Origin: a gamma proteobacterium NOR5-3
GTDB lineage: Bacteria; Pseudomonadota; Gammaproteobacteria; Pseudomonadales; Halieaceae
Direction: 5' to 3'
Assembly (NCBI GenBank): GCA_000158155.1
Contig: DS999408.1
Coordinates: 341,859-405,858 of the forward strand
Length of the DNA stretch: 64,000 nt
The notes beneath the pieces were generated by a model. The model saw nothing but the letters and a program-made list of their open reading frames with translations. It ran no database searches and was not told the DNA's origin. The position numbers were made by a program, and so were the translations under genes. Positions 1-7,628 of the stretch are shown here, piece by piece. The stretch's first letter is position 1. Each line of letters opens with the position of its first letter.

Positions 1-225
1 TTTATGCTCGCCGCGGTCATCGCACTGTGTGTGTTTGCGCTATCGGGATACCTGACCTTTCGAAGTCTATGGATGTTTGTACTTGGCATGCCCGCGATGC
101 TGATTGGCGATCGTCTGGGCCACGCATTGTTTGCCAGGTATGGGACCCTGCTGTATCGCCGTATAGCTCTGGGGGTGCTCTACGCTGTAGGTATCAGCAT
201 CACCCTAAAGGCCTTGTTGGCCTAG
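1..225 (+). CDS. C-terminal end of a TauE/SafE-type membrane permease (partial)
   Basis: Only the last 75 or so residues are in the window; the reading frame is open to the left edge, so the true start lies upstream. What is visible is a hydrophobic stretch, then a glycine-rich turn with an invariant-looking 'GDRLGHALFARY' segment, then a last hydrophobic helix ending in 'KALLA'. A loop of this kind before the final helix is typical of the sulfite exporter TauE/SafE (TSUP) family, which moves sulfur-containing or other organic anions across the inner membrane. The substrate cannot be read from this fragment. It ends 26 bases before the convergent smpB stop codon. Confidence 0.55.
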   Translation, partial: FMLAAVIALCVFALSGYLTFRSLWMFVLGMPAMLIGDRLGHALFARYGTLLYRRIALGVLYAVGISITLKALLA

Positions 226-251
226 GCAGCAGGAGTCCTAAGAGCGCTGTA

Positions 252-734
252 TTACTGCTTCACCGCATCGCGCATGATGCGCTGCTTTTGCACGCCCCAT
301 TCGCGGTCTTTTTGTGTCGCACGCTTGTCATGGGCTTGCTTACCCTGTGCCAGGGCGATATCGGCTTTGACCAGATGGCCCTTCCAGTAAAGCTTTGTAC
401 ACACGCAGGTCTGACCTTTGGCGCTGACAGCGGCAAGAATCCTGGCCAGCTCCCGTCGATTCAATAAAAGTTTACGCGTGCGGGTGGGATCCGGAATATA
501 GTGCGTCGACGCCGTCGCAAGAGGCGTGATCTGCGTGCCCAGAAGGAACGCCTCGCCGTCCTTCATCAGTACATAGGAGTCCGTTAGCTGCGCTTTTCCT
601 GCACGCAGGGCTTTGACTTCCCAGCCGGTGAGAACGACTCCGGCTTCGAAGCTCTCCAGCAGATGATAGTCAAAGCGCGCCCGTTTGTTTTGGACGATCG
701 TGGTATCAGTAGTTTTGGCTTTTTTCTTTCCCAT
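252..734 (-). CDS. smpB: SsrA-binding protein SmpB
   Basis: SmpB binds the tRNA-like end of tmRNA and brings it to stalled ribosomes for trans-translation. The 160-residue product has the family's normal length and pattern: a lysine-rich start followed by 'NKRARFDY', then '[10 protein letters not shown]' and 'DSYV' of the OB-fold, and the basic C-terminal tail '[12 protein letters not shown]' that enters the decoding centre. The start was placed at the ATG at 734 because the protein family begins with MGKKK-like sequence there; the frame stays open for 49 more codons upstream, but that extension has no family resemblance. It is divergent from the symporter gene that follows. The tmRNA gene itself is not in the window. 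Confidence 0.96.
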   Translation of the reverse strand: MGKKKAKTTDTTIVQNKRARFDYHLLESFEAGVVLTGWEVKALRAGKAQLTDSYVLMKDGEAFLLGTQITPLATASTHYIPDPTRTRKLLLNRRELARILAAVSAKGQTCVCTKLYWKGHLVKADIALAQGKQAHDKRATQKDREWGVQKQRIMRDAVKQ

Positions 735-838
735 GGACCCTATTGTACAGGGTGTCTGTTGCTGCTGGACGCTCAATATACTTTGCAACTGCGTCTTGCT
801 GGGGCAAGCTGTGCGCTGACTCAGTCTCCTGGACACCC

Positions 839-2182
839 ATGAAGCTCTACTTACCTGTTGAACGCTGGCAATCGCGCACAACCTTTGTGTTCGCGCTGGC
901 TATTGCGGCAGTGGGTCTGGGTAACTTATGGCGGTTTGCCTGGCTTATGGGAGAACACGGCGGCGCGCCATTTTTCTTAAGCTATGTGTTCTGTCTGTTT
1001 GCGATCGGTGTGCCTTTGCTGGTGGCTGAGGTGGTTTTGGGAAGTCATGGTCGCGGCTCCCCCTTTTTGACCATGAACTGGGCTACGGAGGTCTCGGGTC
1101 GTTCGCGGCTGTGGCTGACGGTAGCGTTAGTGTCCGTGCTCGCAGGATTTTTACTGCTGGTGTCGTATCTCCTCATAGCCGGCTGGAGCCTGTCCTGGGC
1201 CTATCAGCTGCAGTTGGGGGGCTTTGCAGCCATCAGTCTTACCGGAGCGGCGGACTACTTGACGGGCCAACTCTCGGCGCCGGCGGGGTTATTGCGTTGG
1301 CAGTTCCTGGCAGCGACTTGTCTGGCCTTATTGGCTTCGATTGGCGTTCGCCGGGGTATAGGCCTGTTCGTCTGGATTGCTGTGCCACTGCTCATAGCAC
1401 TCATGGGGGTTCTTATCTGCTTCTCGGTGGAATTTGGCGACCTGAGCGCGGCTGGAGAATATCTGTTCGCCTGGCAGACGATGGATTTTGATCGCGGATC
1501 ATTTATGGCAGCCTTAGGCCACGCGCTGTATACCCTTTGCATCGGTGTTGCTGTGGGTATGAGTTACGGTGCCTATGCCCCGGATCGCCTGCCCATTGTG
1601 CGCTCAGTGCTCACGGTGGCACTGTTTGACGTGGTGATTGCCGTAGCGGCGGGCATCGTGATTTTTCCGCTGTTGTTTGCCAGCAATCTTATGCCCGCAC
1701 AGGGCTTTGGCCTGCTGTTTATCAGTGTGCCCTATGCGTTCGGGAACATGCCTTTTGGTGATCTCTATGGCGCCTTGTTTTTTCTGGCGGTATTTATAGT
1801 GACGCTGGGGACTGCGGTGGCTCTGATCGAGCCGATTGTCAGCGTACTGGAGCAGCAGTTTCGAGTACGTCGCCTGCAGGCTGCCCTTGCGATGACGGGT
1901 ATTGCCTTTCTTTTGTCGGCTTATGCGACAGTCGACTTAAGTACGGCCGCTGAGGGGCAGGGTTTTCTCCTGTGGCTCGATACGGTGACATCGGAGTGGC
2001 TGATTCCGGCAGCGGTAGTGCTTCTGGCGCTTTTTGTGGGTTGGCGCATGCCGCGGGAAGTGCTGCGCCAGGAACTCTCCCGGGAGCCCGACATACTGTT
2101 TTCTCTGTGGTATTTTCTCATCCGCTTTGTGGCGGTGCCCGTGATTGCTTTCGCGTGGCTCTGGTTATCCTTGGTGCCTTGA
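839..2182 (+). CDS. Neurotransmitter:sodium symporter (NSS) family transporter
   Basis: A 447-residue inner-membrane protein with about 11–12 hydrophobic helices. The first helix carries the NSS signature '[12 protein letters not shown]' (roughly residues 20–35), which forms the Na+ and substrate sites in LeuT-like transporters; '[22 protein letters not shown]' -like sequence follows as helix 2. Bacterial members take up amino acids or related amines with Na+. The ATG at 839 was chosen because '[20 protein letters not shown]' begins soon after it, as in the family; the open frame upstream has no resemblance. Substrate is not predictable from sequence alone. An Na+-driven carrier fits a marine organism. 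Confidence 0.9.
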   Translation: MKLYLPVERWQSRTTFVFALAIAAVGLGNLWRFAWLMGEHGGAPFFLSYVFCLFAIGVPLLVAEVVLGSHGRGSPFLTMNWATEVSGRSRLWLTVALVSVLAGFLLLVSYLLIAGWSLSWAYQLQLGGFAAISLTGAADYLTGQLSAPAGLLRWQFLAATCLALLASIGVRRGIGLFVWIAVPLLIALMGVLICFSVEFGDLSAAGEYLFAWQTMDFDRGSFMAALGHALYTLCIGVAVGMSYGAYAPDRLPIVRSVLTVALFDVVIAVAAGIVIFPLLFASNLMPAQGFGLLFISVPYAFGNMPFGDLYGALFFLAVFIVTLGTAVALIEPIVSVLEQQFRVRRLQAALAMTGIAFLLSAYATVDLSTAAEGQGFLLWLDTVTSEWLIPAAVVLLALFVGWRMPREVLRQELSREPDILFSLWYFLIRFVAVPVIAFAWLWLSLVP

Positions 2183-2200
2183 AACTGACTACGGGAATTT

Positions 2201-2635
2201 ATGACTTCAATTCATCGCAGCGCTCTTTTGCCCTTCTCAGACAGGCAGTTGTTTGTGCTCGTTAACGACGTCGAGGCCTATCCGCAGTATATGGATGGCT
2301 GCGTGGGTGCGTCGGTGCTGTATACCGACGGTGAGCACATGGAGGCGCGTCTTGATCTCTCCCGCGGGGGTATCTCCCAGAGCTTTACCACGCGCAATGA
2401 ATTGGTGCCCTATGAAACCATCCGCCTAACGCTCAAGGACGGACCTTTTGAGCAGTTTGCCGGAGCCTGGCGTTTTCAAGCTCTGGCAGAACAGGCTTGC
2501 AAGGTGTCTTTGGATCTGGAGTTCAGTTTTCGTGGGGGGTTGCTCAGCGCCGCTGCAGCAAAGCTTTTTGATCGAGTCACCGGCAACCTGGTCGATGCCG
2601 TCGTGCGTCGGGCTCAGGACATTTACGGCGCATGA
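2201..2635 (+). CDS. ratA: RatA / COQ10-type START-domain protein
   Basis: A 144-residue single-domain protein of the polyketide cyclase/START fold. Recognised by 'VNDVEAYPQYMDGC' near the N-terminus, the central 'SFTTRNELVP' strand and the closing 'LFDRVTGNLVDAVVRRA' helix. In E. coli RatA has been described as inhibiting 70S ribosome assembly, but the same family includes the COQ10 ubiquinone-binding proteins, so its true role may be quinone handling. It overlaps the next gene (rnfH-like) by four bases as ATGA, the usual ratA–rnfH pairing beside smpB. No true antitoxin partner is evident. Confidence 0.9.
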   Translation: MTSIHRSALLPFSDRQLFVLVNDVEAYPQYMDGCVGASVLYTDGEHMEARLDLSRGGISQSFTTRNELVPYETIRLTLKDGPFEQFAGAWRFQALAEQACKVSLDLEFSFRGGLLSAAAAKLFDRVTGNLVDAVVRRAQDIYGA

Positions 2636-2952
2636 GTGAGATGCCAAGCATGATGGTAGAGGTGGTTTACGCGCTGCCGGACCGACAGTCCATTGTGAAA
2701 CTCACCGTACCTGCGGGTACCACGGCTCTTGCCGCCGCTCAGCAATCGGGGCTCGAACAGGAGTTTGATGAGCTTCAAATTGGCGACGACAGTCGCCTGG
2801 GTGTTTTTGGGCAGCTGGTGGCGCTAAACCAGGTGCTGCAAGATGGCGATCGCGTAGAGATTTACCGGCCGTTGCTGGCCGACCCCAAAGAGGTGCGAAA
2901 AGAGCGGGCCGCCCGCGCTAAAGCGCGCCGGGAGCATCAGGCGGACGGCTGA
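2632..2952 (+). CDS. rnfH: RnfH family (UPF0125, RatB) ubiquitin-fold protein
   Basis: A 106-residue protein with the beta-grasp (ThiS/MoaD-like) pattern: 'VEVVYALPDRQSIVKLTVPAGTT' start region, 'VFGQLVALNQVLQDGDRVEIYRPL' and the family's basic tail 'DPKEVRKERAARAK'. It is translationally coupled to ratA by an ATGA overlap. RnfH proteins sit beside ratA in many gammaproteobacteria; the biochemical function is unknown, and the name comes from occasional linkage to rnf genes. Its last 16 bases overlap, tail to tail, with the bamE gene on the other strand. Confidence 0.92.
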   Translation: MSEMPSMMVEVVYALPDRQSIVKLTVPAGTTALAAAQQSGLEQEFDELQIGDDSRLGVFGQLVALNQVLQDGDRVEIYRPLLADPKEVRKERAARAKARREHQADG

Positions 2953-3416
2953 TTGGCTTCTACCGCTGCTTGATCGTCGATGGCTTCGTTTATGGCTTCG
3001 TCCATAGCTTCTGAGTTATCAGCTTCGTCATCGCCGTCATCACCGTCGACGTCTGCCGCATCAGGATTGGCCCAGTCGGGTAAGTAGTCACCGGTGATGT
3101 TGACCAGTTTGTGACCTTCAAAGAAGATCCGAACCTGCGCCTCGCGGATAATATCCAAGCCGTTGCGGATAACGTAGGGATAATCCCAGCGATCCGGCTG
3201 AAAGGTGTCTTCTACCAGCGGCGATCCCATAATGAATCGTACCTGTCGTCGACTCATGCCCGGCTGCAGCTGCTCGATCATCTCCTGGGTTACCAGATTG
3301 CCTTGCTCGACATCAATCTTGTATACGCCGGGAAAGCCGACGAATCCGCAGGACGCAAGACCGAACAGAGACATGTTGATCAGCAAAACTCGCAAAATGT
3401 ACCGGGGTCGAATCAA
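2937..3416 (-). CDS. bamE: Outer membrane assembly lipoprotein BamE (SmpA/OmlA)
   Basis: BamE is a small lipoprotein of the BAM complex that inserts beta-barrel proteins in the outer membrane. A signal peptide ends in the lipobox 'LASC' followed by the BamE/SmpA domain: 'YKIDVEQGN', 'LQPGMSRRQVRFIMGSPL' and 'FQPDRWDYPY'. Beyond the domain is an acidic tail of about 45 residues rich in Asp, Glu and Ala, longer than in E. coli BamE. No ATG precedes the signal peptide. A TTG at 3416 is preferred because GGAAG lies seven bases upstream; a TTG at 3422 would sit on top of that ribosome site. It is divergent from fur, the standard arrangement in Pseudomonas. Confidence 0.92.
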   Translation of the reverse strand: MIRPRYILRVLLINMSLFGLASCGFVGFPGVYKIDVEQGNLVTQEMIEQLQPGMSRRQVRFIMGSPLVEDTFQPDRWDYPYVIRNGLDIIREAQVRIFFEGHKLVNITGDYLPDWANPDAADVDGDDGDDEADNSEAMDEAINEAIDDQAAVEANQPSA

Positions 3417-3488
3417 GGACAAACTTCCACTGGACTAAGAGGGGTGGCATCATACCGCTGAGTCCCGCGTCAGAGAAGTGCATCCCGT

Positions 3489-3908
3489 ATGCCCATTAGT
3501 AACCAAGATCTGCGAAGTGCCGGCCTGAAAGTCACCCTGCCTCGCATCAAGATCCTCCAGATTCTGGAAGATTCCGAACAGCACGCCAGGCACATGAGCG
3601 CTGAGGATGTGTATCAGGCACTCCGTGACGCCGGCGAAGACGTGGGCCTGGCGACGGTTTATCGCGTTTTGACCCAGTTTGAGGGCGCAGGACTGGTGAC
3701 CCGACATAACTTTGAGGGCGGTCATTCGGTGTTTGAGCTCGATCATGGGGAGCACCATGATCATATGGTCTGCGAGGATACGGGCCAGGTGATCGAATTT
3801 AATGATCCGGTGATCGAAGAGCGTCAAAAGAGAATCGCCGAGGAGCACGGGTTTGAGCTCGTTGGCCATTCACTGGTACTCAAAGTGCGCAAGCGCGACG
3901 ATAAATAG
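3489..3908 (+). CDS. fur: Ferric uptake regulator Fur
   Basis: Fe(II)-dependent repressor of iron uptake. The 139-residue protein has the N-terminal winged helix ('GLKVTLPRIKILQILE', recognition helix near 'GLATVYRVLTQFEGAGLV') and the metal-binding dimerisation domain with 'HHDHMVC'. Only one cysteine is present after that motif, and the C-terminal CxxC pair of E. coli Fur is missing. This is the Pseudomonas-type Fur rather than a damaged gene. It is divergent from bamE (66 bases between preferred starts and coding ends) and convergent with recN, with a hairpin terminator between. Confidence 0.97.
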   Translation: MPISNQDLRSAGLKVTLPRIKILQILEDSEQHARHMSAEDVYQALRDAGEDVGLATVYRVLTQFEGAGLVTRHNFEGGHSVFELDHGEHHDHMVCEDTGQVIEFNDPVIEERQKRIAEEHGFELVGHSLVLKVRKRDDK

Positions 3909-3915
3909 GCCAGAG

Positions 3916-3934
3916 AGGCGCGGAAGCGCCTTTT
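3916..3934 (+). terminator. Rho-independent terminator of fur
   Basis: Six-base stem AGGCGC / GCGCCT with a GGAA tetraloop followed by TTTT, starting eight bases after the fur stop codon and just before the convergent recN stop codon. Confidence 0.8.
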
Positions 3935-3942
3935 ACGAACCG

Positions 3943-5598
3943 TTACTCACTGCCTGTGAGCATTTCCCGCGCGTGAGCCAGCGTATTTTTGGTCATTTTT
4001 AACCCGCCGAGCATCCGCGCTATCTCGTCCACCCGTTCGTCCTCGCTCAGTTCCTGAAGCGTAGAGGCAAGCTGCTTGCCTTTGCCTGATTTTTCAACCC
4101 GCAAATGCTGCTGCCCCTGCGCCGCGACCTGTGGAAGGTGGGTGACACACAGCACCTGTGCATTTTTGCCCATATCCGCGAGCAGGCGTCCTACCACTTC
4201 TGCGACGGCGCCGCCGATACCGACGTCCACTTCGTCAAATATCATGCTCGGCACCGTGGTGTTCCCCGCGGTGGCTACCTGGATGGCGAGACTGATTCGC
4301 GAGAGCTCACCGCCGGATGCGATGCGACCCAGGGCCTGGGGCTCGGCCCCGGGGTTTGTGCTGATAAGCAGCTCAACCTCCTCCTGGCCCAGCGGGTGCG
4401 GGTCAGTTGTCTCACGTTTTTTCAACGAGATCTTGAAGCGACAGTTGCTCATGGCCAGTTTCTTGAGAAGCCCGGTGACTTCTTTTTCCAATTGGGTCGC
4501 AAACTTCTTACGTGCGCTACTGAGCTTGCCGGCATGGGTGTTGTAGTGAGCCAGTTGCTCGGCCAGCGCCGTTTCGAGAGCGTCGATGCGTTCATCGCTG
4601 GAATCCAGGGTGGCCAACTCGTCGCTCAGAGCCTGATGATGAGCCTGCAGTTGCTCTGGCATGATCCGGTGCTTTCGAGCCAGGCTGTAGATGGATTCGA
4701 GTCGTTCCTGCACGTCCGCCAGACGTTGGGGGTTGTTCTCAGTGTTGGCGAGATATTGCTGTAATTCGCTGCGTGCCTCTGCCAACTGGATGGCGGCAGA
4801 GTCGAGCATTTCGCGGACGCTGTCGATGACTTTACCCTGGTGGAGCTCCTGCGTGAGCGCGCTCAGCGCGGCGCGCACGCCGGATTCATTGCTGTCGCAC
4901 AGCTCTATGGCACTGGCGGCCTGGCGCTGAATAGCGTCGGCGTTTTCGAGTACCCGCTGCTCATCTTCGAGACTTTGCAGCTCCTCCTCGGCCAATGCCA
5001 ACTCGTCCAGCTCACCCACCTGATAGCGTAAAAGCTGCTCGCGGTCCGCCTGCTCCTGCTGGTTGCTGCGCAGCGCATTCAGTTCATCGCGCAGGCGAAC
5101 CCACTCGTTGGCGAGCCCGGCCGTTTTCTGTGCCGCGGATGTCTGTCCTGCATAGCTGTCCAGAAGCATGCGCTGGTGTGCGCGTCTCAGCAGTGACTGG
5201 TGCGCGTGTTGACCGTGGATATCCACCAGAAGTTCGCCAAGCGAGGCACAGTCCTGAAGTGTGGTGGGCCGGCCGTTGATATAAGCGCGAGATCGCCCCT
5301 CGCGGGTTATGACGCGGCGAAACAGGCAGTCGCCGTCTGCGTCCAGATCGTGTTCTGCCAGCCAGTTCTGCGCAGCAACCATGCCCTCAATATCGAAGCG
5401 GGCGCTGATTTCTGCGCGGTCATGACCGGGACGGATAGCGCTGGGGTCCGCGCGGTCTCCCAGACACAGTGCCAGAGCGTCTAGCATGATGGATTTGCCG
5501 GCGCCGGTTTCGCCGGTGACCACAGTGAGGCCATCGCGAAAATCGACCTCGAGGGAGTCTACGACGGTAAACTGACTGATGGTTATCTGGGTGAGCAT
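3943..5598 (-). CDS. recN: DNA repair protein RecN
   Basis: An SMC-like ATPase that helps recombinational repair of double-strand breaks. The 551-residue protein begins 'MLTQITISQFTVVD' with Walker A 'GETGAGKS' at residues 29–36. A long central coiled coil rich in Glu, Gln, Leu and Ala follows, then the ABC signature 'SGGELSRISLAIQ' and Walker B 'MIFDEVDVGIGG', and the D-loop/His switch 'VLCVTHLPQVAAQ'. Length matches the family (E. coli 553). In E. coli it is an SOS gene; I looked for a LexA box before its start and found none convincing. It is convergent with fur and divergent from hrcA. Confidence 0.97.
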   Translation of the reverse strand: MLTQITISQFTVVDSLEVDFRDGLTVVTGETGAGKSIMLDALALCLGDRADPSAIRPGHDRAEISARFDIEGMVAAQNWLAEHDLDADGDCLFRRVITREGRSRAYINGRPTTLQDCASLGELLVDIHGQHAHQSLLRRAHQRMLLDSYAGQTSAAQKTAGLANEWVRLRDELNALRSNQQEQADREQLLRYQVGELDELALAEEELQSLEDEQRVLENADAIQRQAASAIELCDSNESGVRAALSALTQELHQGKVIDSVREMLDSAAIQLAEARSELQQYLANTENNPQRLADVQERLESIYSLARKHRIMPEQLQAHHQALSDELATLDSSDERIDALETALAEQLAHYNTHAGKLSSARKKFATQLEKEVTGLLKKLAMSNCRFKISLKKRETTDPHPLGQEEVELLISTNPGAEPQALGRIASGGELSRISLAIQVATAGNTTVPSMIFDEVDVGIGGAVAEVVGRLLADMGKNAQVLCVTHLPQVAAQGQQHLRVEKSGKGKQLASTLQELSEDERVDEIARMLGGLKMTKNTLAHAREMLTGSE

Positions 5599-5741
5599 GG
5601 GGATCCAATTCCGTAGATCGGAGGTTTATAACCCATACGCCGTAGCGCATAAACAGCAAATTACGTTCATCGCCTCCTTCGCTTTGTGTTCCCGGTAGGG
5701 TGTGCTAAAACCTTGTCTCATCAAAGGCAGGGAATCTTTAC

Positions 5742-6776
5742 TTGGCGCACGAGCTATCAGACAGGGCAGGAACGTTGCTTCGGACACTGGTCGCGATGCA
5801 CATTCGTGACGGCAGCCCGGTGGGTTCACAAACGCTCCGTGAGGAAGCGGGCCTTGCCGTGAGTCCTGCGACCGTTAGAAATGCGATGTCGGACCTTGAG
5901 GAGCGAGGTTTTCTGCATTCTCCCCATACCTCCGCCGGGCGGGTTCCCACGGCGCAGGGTTACCGGTTTTTTGTCGACAGCCTGTTACAGGTAAAAGATG
6001 ACCCTGATTTTGGCGCCTTCGATGTGCTGCGTCAGGAGTTGAATCCGGATAGAAACACCTCTGATCTGGTGCAGGCCGCGTCATCAATGCTGTCGTCGAT
6101 TACTTCTCAGGCCGGTGTGGTCACGGTGCCACGCCCTATGCAGCAGCCTTTACGCCAGGTGGAGTTTTTGCCCCTATCCGGTGATCGGGTGCTGGTGATC
6201 CTGGTGATTAACCAAAGGGAAGTACAGAATCGTATTATCCACACGCGACGGGCGTTTTCTGAGGAGGAGCTCCGCTGTGCTGCAGCGCAGATCAATGAGC
6301 GCTTTGCCGGCCAGGCGCTCGCCGAGGTTCAGCAGCAGGTCGATCGGGAGCTTCTTGCTGCGCGAAGTAAGCTTGATGACTATCTGTCGGCGACGCTGGA
6401 CCTGGCTCAGCGCGCGCTCGCCGATGAGGAGCATCTGTCGGATTATCTGATCGTAGGCGAATCTCGTTTGTTTGAAAACGCGAGCCCCGAGGAGCTCCAG
6501 CGCCTTAGAGAGCTGTTTGCCACACTTGAGAGCAAGCAGGACCTGCAGCATCTGCTGGAACGCTGCTCCGAGGCCGATGGAATCAAAATCTTTATCGGAG
6601 AGGAGGCGGGCTCCCGGATTCTTGGCGATTACTCCTTAATCACCTCACCCTATGGCGACGGTGCCCGTACGCTGGGCGTTCTGGGCGTGATCGGGCCCAC
6701 GCGCATGGCCTACGACCGGGTGATACCTATCGTTGATATAACCTCCCGAATGTTGAGTGCCGCTCTGGCCAACTGA
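5742..6776 (+). CDS. hrcA: Heat-inducible transcription repressor HrcA
   Basis: HrcA represses class I heat-shock genes by binding CIRCE operators and needs GroEL for activity. The 344-residue protein starts with a winged helix ('SPATVRNAMSDLEERGFLHSPHTSAGRVPT' region, roughly residues 45–75) and ends with the GAF-like dimerisation domain ('GVLGVIGPTRMAYDRVIPIVD'). The start is a TTG at 5742, with a weak purine-rich site (AAAGGCAGGGA) about ten bases upstream. Many gammaproteobacteria, including Pseudomonas and enterics, lack hrcA; here it is inserted between recN and grpE. No full CIRCE element was found in the window, so its targets (for example groES-groEL) probably lie elsewhere. Confidence 0.95.
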   Translation: MAHELSDRAGTLLRTLVAMHIRDGSPVGSQTLREEAGLAVSPATVRNAMSDLEERGFLHSPHTSAGRVPTAQGYRFFVDSLLQVKDDPDFGAFDVLRQELNPDRNTSDLVQAASSMLSSITSQAGVVTVPRPMQQPLRQVEFLPLSGDRVLVILVINQREVQNRIIHTRRAFSEEELRCAAAQINERFAGQALAEVQQQVDRELLAARSKLDDYLSATLDLAQRALADEEHLSDYLIVGESRLFENASPEELQRLRELFATLESKQDLQHLLERCSEADGIKIFIGEEAGSRILGDYSLITSPYGDGARTLGVLGVIGPTRMAYDRVIPIVDITSRMLSAALAN

Positions 6777-6804
6777 CCCCGCGCGCTTATTTGCAGCTGC
6801 GCGT

Positions 6805-6832
6805 CTTGTATTTTCCAAAAATGCCCCCATGT
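6805..6832 (+). promoter_or_regulatory. Sigma-32 (RpoH) type promoter of grpE
   Basis: The −35-like CTTGTAT at 6805–6811 and the −10 CCCCATGT at 6825–6832 are separated by 13 bases. The −10 is a perfect match to the sigma-32 consensus CCCCATnT and the −35 keeps CTTG. It lies 74 bases before the grpE GTG, right after hrcA. Confidence 0.8.
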
Positions 6833-6905
6833 CCCGTGAATCACAATCATCGTCGGCTATCGGGTCGACATATGCGCCCTTTAATTGGAACACCAGGAGA
6901 ACACG

Positions 6906-7508
6906 GTGGCGGAAGATAAACGCGATCAGGAACCGCTGGCAGACGAGTTGGCGACGGACGGGCAGGATCCGCTTAACGACACAGCGGCAGACGACGCTGA
7001 TGGAGATGAGATGGCAGCCAGTGAGTCTGAGCTTTCAGTGGATGCCCAGCTAGCGCTGCTCCAGGAAGAACTCGAGAAAGCCAGAGATCAGGCCCTGCGC
7101 TCGCAGGCAGACGCGCAGAACGCTCAGCGTCGTGCCGAGCAGGATGTCGAGAAAGCGCGAAAGTTCGCGCTGGAGCGATTTTGCAGCGAGTTGCTGCCGG
7201 TGGTGGATAATCTGGAGCGGGCGCTGGAGGCGATCGACGGCGACGACCCGGCGCTCAAGTCCATCACAGAAGGCGTGGAACTGACGCTCAAAAGCTTTGT
7301 GGACGCACTGCGCAAGTTCCAGATTGAGCAACTTGACCCGGTAGGCGAGCCCTTTGATCCCCAGCATCATCAGGCCATGAGCATGATCGAAAACCCCGAC
7401 GCTGAGCCCAATACAGTGCTTGCGGTGATGCAAAAGGGTTACACCCTGAACGGTCGTTTGGTCCGTCCTGCCATGGTGATGGTCAGTAAAGCGCCAACAG
7501 CGGAGTAA
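6906..7508 (+). CDS. grpE: Nucleotide exchange factor GrpE
   Basis: GrpE releases ADP from DnaK. The 200-residue protein has a long acidic N-terminus (about 45 residues rich in Asp and Glu), then the dimerisation coiled coil ('[25 protein letters not shown]'-type heptads) and the C-terminal beta domain with the diagnostic '[14 protein letters not shown]' and '[19 protein letters not shown]'. A GTG at 6906 is preferred because AGGAG lies seven bases upstream; a TTG at 6885 in the same frame has no such site. It is preceded by a sigma-32 promoter and followed after 120 bases by dnaK. Confidence 0.97.
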   Translation: MAEDKRDQEPLADELATDGQDPLNDTAADDADGDEMAASESELSVDAQLALLQEELEKARDQALRSQADAQNAQRRAEQDVEKARKFALERFCSELLPVVDNLERALEAIDGDDPALKSITEGVELTLKSFVDALRKFQIEQLDPVGEPFDPQHHQAMSMIENPDAEPNTVLAVMQKGYTLNGRLVRPAMVMVSKAPTAE

Positions 7509-7533
7509 TAGCCCGGGAATATTGCCCGGTCCT

Positions 7534-7562
7534 CTTGAAAAACGCCGCGTTGGACCCACATA
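7534..7562 (+). promoter_or_regulatory. Sigma-32 type promoter of dnaK
   Basis: Perfect −35 CTTGAAA at 7534–7540, 14-base spacer, and a −10-like CCCACATA at 7555–7562 (imperfect match to CCCCATnT). It lies 66 bases before the dnaK ATG. This would let dnaK be induced separately from grpE. Confidence 0.65.
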
Positions 7563-7628
7563 CAGAACAGATTACATAGCAACGGCTGCACCGCGATTCG
7601 CGGATGTCAGCTAGCCAGGAGAAACGAA

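Noticed and set aside
5599-5700. LexA box before recN
   Set aside because: The nearest candidate, CTGTTTATGCGCTACGG on the minus strand, lacks the closing CAG, so the CTG-N10-CAG rule fails.
5682-5708. CIRCE operator before hrcA
   Set aside because: The right half (GTGTGCTAA) fits eight of nine positions, but the expected left half (CTTTGTGTT found) does not match.
7511-7530. Terminator between grpE and dnaK
   Set aside because: Only a five-base CCGGG/CCCGG stem and no T-run; too weak to call.
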